From Thiotrichaceae bacterium (GTDB taxonomy: Bacteria; Pseudomonadota; Gammaproteobacteria; Thiotrichales; Thiotrichaceae): a stretch of 9,704 nt of DNA. The position numbers and the translations under genes were made by a program. The DNA is taken from positions 1-9,704 of the forward strand of contig JALVDG010000277.1 of NCBI GenBank assembly GCA_027009095.1, in the 5' to 3' direction. The notes beneath the pieces are model-generated. The model did not search any database. It was not told where the DNA came from and saw only the letters and a list, made by a program, of their open reading frames with translations. Below, in pieces: positions 5,964 through 9,704 of this stretch; the first letter of the stretch is position 1; each line of letters starts with the position of its first letter.

Positions 5964-7712
5964 ATGTCAAACTCCCTATCTGTTGTTATCGGTAAAACCT
6001 CTATCGCAGGTATTAAACCTGAAAATGAAGATTTTTTAGGGAGTTATATACCTTCTATAGAGACAGATGATGTTGCTCAGCTCGAAAGTAAGGGAATCGC
6101 CGTTGCCATTGCCGATGGTATGAGTGGTAGCGATGGTGGCAAAGAAGCGAGTCAAGTGAGTGTTAATCAATTTTTAAGTGATTATTACGGTACGCCTGAA
6201 TCGTGGACGGTAAAACAAGCTGCAACTAAAATTCTGACTGCTTTAAATACCTGGCTTTATAGCCAAGGACAACAGAAGTATGGTACGGCGAAAGGAATGG
6301 TAACAACGTTTAGTGCCGTTGTTATAAAATCACAAACTGCTCATTTATTTCATGTCGGAGATAGTCGCATTTATCGTTTACGTGACACCGATTTGGTGCA
6401 ATTAACCCGTGATCATCGTGTTTGGATTACGAATGAGCGTGATTATTTAAGCCGTGCTATGGGTATCGATACGCACCTTGAAATTGACTATCGTGCCAGT
6501 AGTGTGCAGGAGGGGGATATATTCCTGCTGACTACCGATGGGGTTCATGATTTTGTTGGTGACAAAGAAATCCAAGAGATTCTAGATGCGAATAAAGATG
6601 ATCTTCAAATAGCTTCTGAGAAACTGGTTAAAGCCGCTGAAATAAATGAAAGTAATGATAATATCAGTGCTCAAATTTTAAGAGTTGACCATTTACCAGA
6701 GCCTGATAAAACTGAATTTTATGAGCAGCTAACCCAGTTACCCTTTCCGCCCGATTTAAAAGCGGGAAATGTGATGGATGGTTATAAAATTATACGCGAA
6801 TTGAATGCTTCATCTCGTTCACAGGTGTATTTAGCTGAAGACATAAAGTTTGATAAGGAAGGTGAATCCTCACGTAAGGTGGTTATTAAAACACCATCTG
6901 TTAATTTTGAAGATGATCCATCCTATATTGATCTATTTTTACATGAAGAGTGGGTTGCTAAACGTTTGCAATCACCACATTTGATTAAAGTGTGTAATAT
7001 AGATCGCAAACGCACATTTTTATATACCGTAGTTGAATATGTTCAAGGACAAAGTTTAAAGCAATGGATGTCGGATAACCCTAAGCCATCATTAATACAA
7101 GTACGTGGAACGATTAATCAAATCTCACGGGGTTTACGTGCGATGCACCGTCTTGAAATGATTCACCAAGATTTAAAGCCTGATAATATTTTGTTGGATG
7201 AATTTAATACCTTAAAAATTATTGATTTTGGTTCAACTAAGATAGCAGGGCTAGCAGAGATAAAATCAGTTATCGAGCATAATGAAATCGTCGGTACGGC
7301 AAATTACTCTGCTCCTGAATATTTTAAAGGAGAAAGTGGGACAAATCGTTCTGATATCTACTCCTTAGGTGTGATAGCTTACGAAATGTTAACAGGGAAA
7401 CTGCCTTACGGAGAAATTTCTGTAGAGCGAGCAGCAAAAAAGAAGTTTAACTATATCTCTGCAAAGCAATACAATCCAATGGTGCCTGATTGGATAGATG
7501 TTTGCTTGCAAAAGGCAGTCCACCCTAAACCTGAAAAACGCTATGGTTTATTATCGGAGTTTTTAAGTGATTTTAGCAAACCGAATCAAGCTTTATTAGA
7601 TCGTAGTAACTCACAACCGTTGATTGAGCGAAATCCTATCGCTTTTTGGCGTGCGGTTGCTTTGGCTCAGTTTATTGTTATCTTAGTTTTAGTTTTTCGT
7701 TTATGGGGATAG
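5964..7712 (+). CDS. Bifunctional PP2C-type protein phosphatase / Ser-Thr protein kinase, tail-anchored
   Basis: This 582-residue protein has two opposing signalling domains. Residues ~1-245 form a PP2C phosphatase with NED (21-23), ADGMSG (50-55; D51), VGDSRIYRLRD (131-141), TDGVHD (191-196; D192) and NDNIS (231-235; D232), so the metal ligands are present. Residues ~270-540 form a Hanks-type kinase: VVIK with K309, E328/E329 in helix C, HQDLKPDN (401-408; D403, N408), DFG (421-423), GTANYSAPE (444-452) and SDIYSLG (463-469). The glycine-rich loop is replaced by LNASSRSQVYLA, and HRD reads HQD. A hydrophobic stretch (about 563-580) ends two residues before the C-terminus, suggesting a tail anchor with both domains in the cytoplasm. 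A related kinase gene sits in the Pseudomonas nitrate assimilation cluster, where its role is, to my knowledge, unresolved. The ATG lacks a Shine-Dalgarno sequence (CCCCTCC lies upstream), but the PP2C domain begins immediately, which supports this start. The 3' end overlaps the opposing glycosyltransferase gene by 35 bp. The target is unknown; the transporter is the nearest candidate. Confidence 0.9.
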   Translation: MSNSLSVVIGKTSIAGIKPENEDFLGSYIPSIETDDVAQLESKGIAVAIADGMSGSDGGKEASQVSVNQFLSDYYGTPESWTVKQAATKILTALNTWLYSQGQQKYGTAKGMVTTFSAVVIKSQTAHLFHVGDSRIYRLRDTDLVQLTRDHRVWITNERDYLSRAMGIDTHLEIDYRASSVQEGDIFLLTTDGVHDFVGDKEIQEILDANKDDLQIASEKLVKAAEINESNDNISAQILRVDHLPEPDKTEFYEQLTQLPFPPDLKAGNVMDGYKIIRELNASSRSQVYLAEDIKFDKEGESSRKVVIKTPSVNFEDDPSYIDLFLHEEWVAKRLQSPHLIKVCNIDRKRTFLYTVVEYVQGQSLKQWMSDNPKPSLIQVRGTINQISRGLRAMHRLEMIHQDLKPDNILLDEFNTLKIIDFGSTKIAGLAEIKSVIEHNEIVGTANYSAPEYFKGESGTNRSDIYSLGVIAYEMLTGKLPYGEISVERAAKKKFNYISAKQYNPMVPDWIDVCLQKAVHPKPEKRYGLLSEFLSDFSKPNQALLDRSNSQPLIERNPIAFWRAVALAQFIVILVLVFRLWG

Positions 7713-8871
7713 ATAGCTGTTGCTCTATTTTAGTAAATGCTTGTTGATGGTGCTTATATAAAGTTTCGTAAAGTGTTTCATGTTGTGTTACTTGCTGTTC
7801 CAGAGTGAATTTATCTAAGCAACGTTGTCGTGCATCTTTGCCTAGTTGTGCAAATTGTGTTTTGTCCATTTCGACCATATCTTGCCATGCAGATGCCATT
7901 GCTTGATTATCACGTACTGGCGTGATGAGACCTGTTTTTCCGATAATAAAATCATTATCTCCTACATCTGTTGCAACACAAGGTATACCAGATACCATTG
8001 CTTCTCCCAGTGTTAGCGGGAATGCTTCTCCGAAAGAGGTGAGGGTGGCAAGGTCAAAAGCATTGACAATATCAGGAATGTCTTCACGGTTTCCGAGTAG
8101 GTGTACTTTTCCGTTTAAGCCTAAATCATTAATAAGGGACATCAGCTCTTTATTATTATTATCCACATTTGTTCCTACTAGCATGTAATGTACGTGCTCA
8201 TGTTTTTTACTGAGTAGAGCGGCAGACTGAAGAAATCCCCTGTGATTTTTTTGACGATGAAAGCGGGCAATTTTACCGATAACAAATGCATTATCAGGAA
8301 TCCCTAAGCTTTTTCTGATCTTTTTTCCTGCAGATTTATTAGGAGCAAAGCGGCTTGTATCAACACCATTAGGAACAACAATTGCCTTGCTGTTATCAAA
8401 TCCCCAATCAAGATGTTGCTTCATATTTAAGTGCGATACATACATCATGCACTCAGGTAAACGAGACATAAGTCCCCATAAACGTAGCTGCATACGCTTG
8501 CGCAAAGGCTCTTGGTCGTAATGTTCTAAAGGCTCATGAGAAGTCCAAATAACTGGAGGTTTTTTAGGTAAAAAACGTCTAAATACAGAACCAACGACAC
8601 CACCTTCATACATAGTACCGTGAATCACATCGGGATTAAATTCTTTAAGTAATTTGTATGCTTTAAAAATATTTTTAGGATGTTTTTTAACGTCTAAGGC
8701 ATAAACGGGCAGACCAAGCTCTCGCATACGATCACCCAAATAACTATCGCGGTCTAAACCAATCACCATCATCTCAAATTTATTTTTATCAAATGCAGTG
8801 AGTAAACGAAGTAACTGAACTTCTGCACCACCTGTTTCAAGACCTGTAGAAATATGAGCGATTTTAATCAT
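7678..8871 (-). CDS. Glycosyltransferase, GT4 family (GT-B fold)
   Basis: This 397-residue enzyme should transfer a sugar from an activated donor to a lipid- or polysaccharide-linked acceptor at the cytoplasmic face of the inner membrane. The N-terminal acceptor half begins IAHISTGLETGGAEVQLLRLL with the usual GGAE (14-17). The linker PNGVDTSRF lies at 167-175. The donor half has GKIARFHRQKNH (199-210) and the E-x7-E signature EAFPLTLGE (E282, E290) of retaining GT4 enzymes, followed by GIPCVATDVG. There is no signal peptide. Length is normal. The ATG has an AAAGG site about 9 nt upstream. The last 12 codons are antisense to the end of the kinase gene (7678-7712). No other polysaccharide genes are visible, so the substrate cannot be named, and a link with nitrate metabolism is not supported by the sequence. 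Confidence 0.9.
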   Translation of the reverse strand: MIKIAHISTGLETGGAEVQLLRLLTAFDKNKFEMMVIGLDRDSYLGDRMRELGLPVYALDVKKHPKNIFKAYKLLKEFNPDVIHGTMYEGGVVGSVFRRFLPKKPPVIWTSHEPLEHYDQEPLRKRMQLRLWGLMSRLPECMMYVSHLNMKQHLDWGFDNSKAIVVPNGVDTSRFAPNKSAGKKIRKSLGIPDNAFVIGKIARFHRQKNHRGFLQSAALLSKKHEHVHYMLVGTNVDNNNKELMSLINDLGLNGKVHLLGNREDIPDIVNAFDLATLTSFGEAFPLTLGEAMVSGIPCVATDVGDNDFIIGKTGLITPVRDNQAMASAWQDMVEMDKTQFAQLGKDARQRCLDKFTLEQQVTQHETLYETLYKHHQQAFTKIEQQLSIPINEKLKLR

Positions 8872-8885
8872 GAGGACACCTTTGT

Positions 8886-8899
8886 GTTATCGACATAAC
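8886..8899. repeat. Small palindrome GTTAT-N4-ATAAC before the glycosyltransferase gene
   Basis: GTTAT (8886-8890) and ATAAC (8895-8899) form a perfect 5-bp inverted repeat about 15 bp upstream of the glycosyltransferase ATG, with weaker flanking GTG/CAC symmetry. It could be an operator overlapping the promoter or leader, but the match is short and I recognise no regulator. Confidence 0.25.
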
Positions 8900-8962
8900 T
8901 TACACGGAGGAAGTGAGAGCTATTTGCTGGAGCAGTAAGAAATATCTATTATTTTTAGTATG

Positions 8963-8999
8963 CTAGTACTCCAACAACTTTGGTTTGATGGAGTACTAG
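8963..8999. repeat. Perfect 11-bp inverted repeat with 15-nt loop
   Basis: CTAGTACTCCA (8963-8973) and TGGAGTACTAG (8989-8999) are exact complements around a 15-nt loop. Symmetry resumes with TATG (8959-8962) and CATA (9004-9007) after a 4-nt bulge (9000-9003), giving about 15 paired bases. It lies in the spacer between two minus-strand genes. Neither strand has a T run after the stem, so it is not a typical intrinsic terminator. A dispersed palindromic element, an RNA structure or a regulator site are all possible. Confidence 0.75.
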
Positions 9000-9069
9000 G
9001 AAGCATATAGTAGCTAAAAAGAAATGAATAGTTGGTGCTGATAAGTGTGTATTATTTAATGTTAAATGG

Positions 9070-9099
9070 ATATTTTTTCTACATCTAATGAAAAAATAT
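9070..9099. repeat. Perfect AT-rich inverted repeat downstream of the DUF1415 gene
   Basis: ATATTTTTTC (9070-9079) and GAAAAAATAT (9090-9099) are exact 10-bp complements around a 10-nt loop. They begin about 24 bp after the DUF1415 stop on the minus strand. Only one G-C pair is in the stem, and no separate T run follows, so it would be a weak terminator at best. The position after a stop codon is the main argument for a role in ending or stabilising that transcript. Confidence 0.45.
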
Positions 9100-9122
9100 T
9101 TGTATAAGTGCTTTTATATCAA

Positions 9123-9638
9123 TTATTTTTGAAATTCCTCTAAGCCCAACCCTCTTGCGTAAATAATATTACGCTCAGGGATGCCTTCGACATTAGGGTG
9201 ACTTGCTATTGCACGTTCTAGACTACTTTCACGAATAATATGTAAAGTAGGATAAGGGGAGCGATTGGTGTAATTAGCAGGGTCATCATTATCAGCACCC
9301 TCAAAACAATAGTCAGGATGAAAACTAGCTAGCTGATAAATACCTGCATAGTCTTGATCTTCGAGTAAGGCATTTGCTATTTCAACGAGATCAAGATAAT
9401 CATCGAAATAATCAAAGCCATTAGGGAGTATGACTAAAGTAGTTTCAGTGTCGTCGTGATGATCAAGATAAATAAATTCATCCACTAATGTTTGTAATAC
9501 TAGTTCTAATTCAGATGATTCAACCACCAAATAACGAATGCTATCACGCAGTAGCTCACGTTTAGCAAAAGGGCAAAAGTTATGTTTTATAACAACGTTC
9601 CTAAGCCATTGCTTGGTATTTTCAGCGATAGTGTTCAT
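9123..9638 (-). CDS. DUF1415 family protein
   Basis: This is a 171-residue soluble protein of unknown function. It is recognised as DUF1415 from FCPFA near the N-terminus (21-25, with C22), YQLASFHPDYCFEGA (101-115), DPANYTNRSPYPTLH (119-133) and a HPNVEGIPERNI stretch (147-158). The conserved cysteines (C22, C111) and histidines (H107, H133, H147) could suggest a metal or catalytic site, but no activity is established to my knowledge. It is acidic and has no signal peptide or membrane segment. Family members I recall run slightly longer at the C-terminus. The ATG lacks a clear Shine-Dalgarno sequence; TATAAA 9 nt upstream could be a -10 element, which would make the transcript nearly leaderless, but no -35 is seen. 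The remaining 66 bp to the right edge show no gene. It is separated from the glycosyltransferase gene by 251 bp, so it is probably a single transcription unit. Confidence 0.85.
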   Translation of the reverse strand: MNTIAENTKQWLRNVVIKHNFCPFAKRELLRDSIRYLVVESSELELVLQTLVDEFIYLDHHDDTETTLVILPNGFDYFDDYLDLVEIANALLEDQDYAGIYQLASFHPDYCFEGADNDDPANYTNRSPYPTLHIIRESSLERAIASHPNVEGIPERNIIYARGLGLEEFQK

Positions 9639-9704
9639 AGGTAGTTATTTATAATGAAGAGCACCTCTACATGGCTACCCACTGGCTTTTTTGACAACTG
9701 CATT

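Noticed and set aside
8963..8999. Intrinsic terminator for the DUF1415 gene
   Set aside because: It is over 120 bp past the stop and neither strand has a T run after the stem.
9639..9704. Promoter or terminator at the right edge (GGCTTTTTT near 9684-9692)
   Set aside because: No inverted repeat precedes the T run; TGGCT is repeated directly, not inverted. The stretch is too short to judge.
1..9704. tRNA, rRNA, CRISPR array, transposase or integrase genes
   Set aside because: None was seen: no regularly spaced repeats, no mobile-element proteins among the coding frames, and no cloverleaf-like intergenic stretch.

Overview
The window is about 9.7 kb of AT-rich DNA (roughly 40% GC by eye). It looks like a chromosomal segment from a gammaproteobacterium. 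The evidence is an NADH-type nirBD nitrite reductase, NtrC/sigma-54 style control, a DUF1415 gene (a family I associate mainly with gamma- and betaproteobacteria), and a nitrate cluster with the same gene content as that of Pseudomonas. The low GC would suit a Thiotrichales-like or other marine lineage, but the genus cannot be fixed from this sequence.

Layout. From 1 to 3863 on the minus strand is a nitrate/nitrite assimilation operon in the order nirB, nirD, nasA; nasA runs off the left edge. From 3864 to 4382 is a divergent control region of about 0.5 kb. From 4383 to 7712 on the plus strand lie a NarK/NNP nitrate transporter and a tail-anchored protein with an N-terminal PP2C phosphatase and a C-terminal Ser/Thr kinase. 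A GT4 glycosyltransferase (7678-8871, minus) converges on the kinase gene and overlaps its 3' end by 35 bp. A 251-bp spacer with two strong inverted repeats follows, then a DUF1415 gene (9123-9638, minus). No RNA genes, mobile elements or CRISPR arrays were seen.

How it works together. The transporter brings in nitrate, NasA reduces it to nitrite, and NirBD reduces nitrite to ammonium with NADH. The two arms diverge from a region with a near-perfect -24/-12 (sigma-54) promoter on each side: TGGCATAATATTTGCT facing nirB and TGGCATATAAATTGCT facing the transporter. A perfect 6-3-6 NtrC-type palindrome, GCACTATATTAGTGC, lies about 121 bp upstream of the predicted nirB start site. This predicts nitrogen-limitation control of both arms from one enhancer. 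It also shows that the transporter starts at 4383, because the plus-strand promoter lies inside the longer open frame that begins at 4305. Both predicted leaders are under 40 nt, too short for a NasR-type nitrate attenuator.

The least understood component is the phosphatase-kinase. It retains PP2C metal-ligand motifs and most kinase catalytic residues, but has no glycine-rich loop and has HQD in place of HRD. It ends in a membrane anchor and sits directly behind the transporter gene in the same reading frame, separated by one TAG and 32 open codons. Whether it acts on the transporter or the reductases is an open and testable question.
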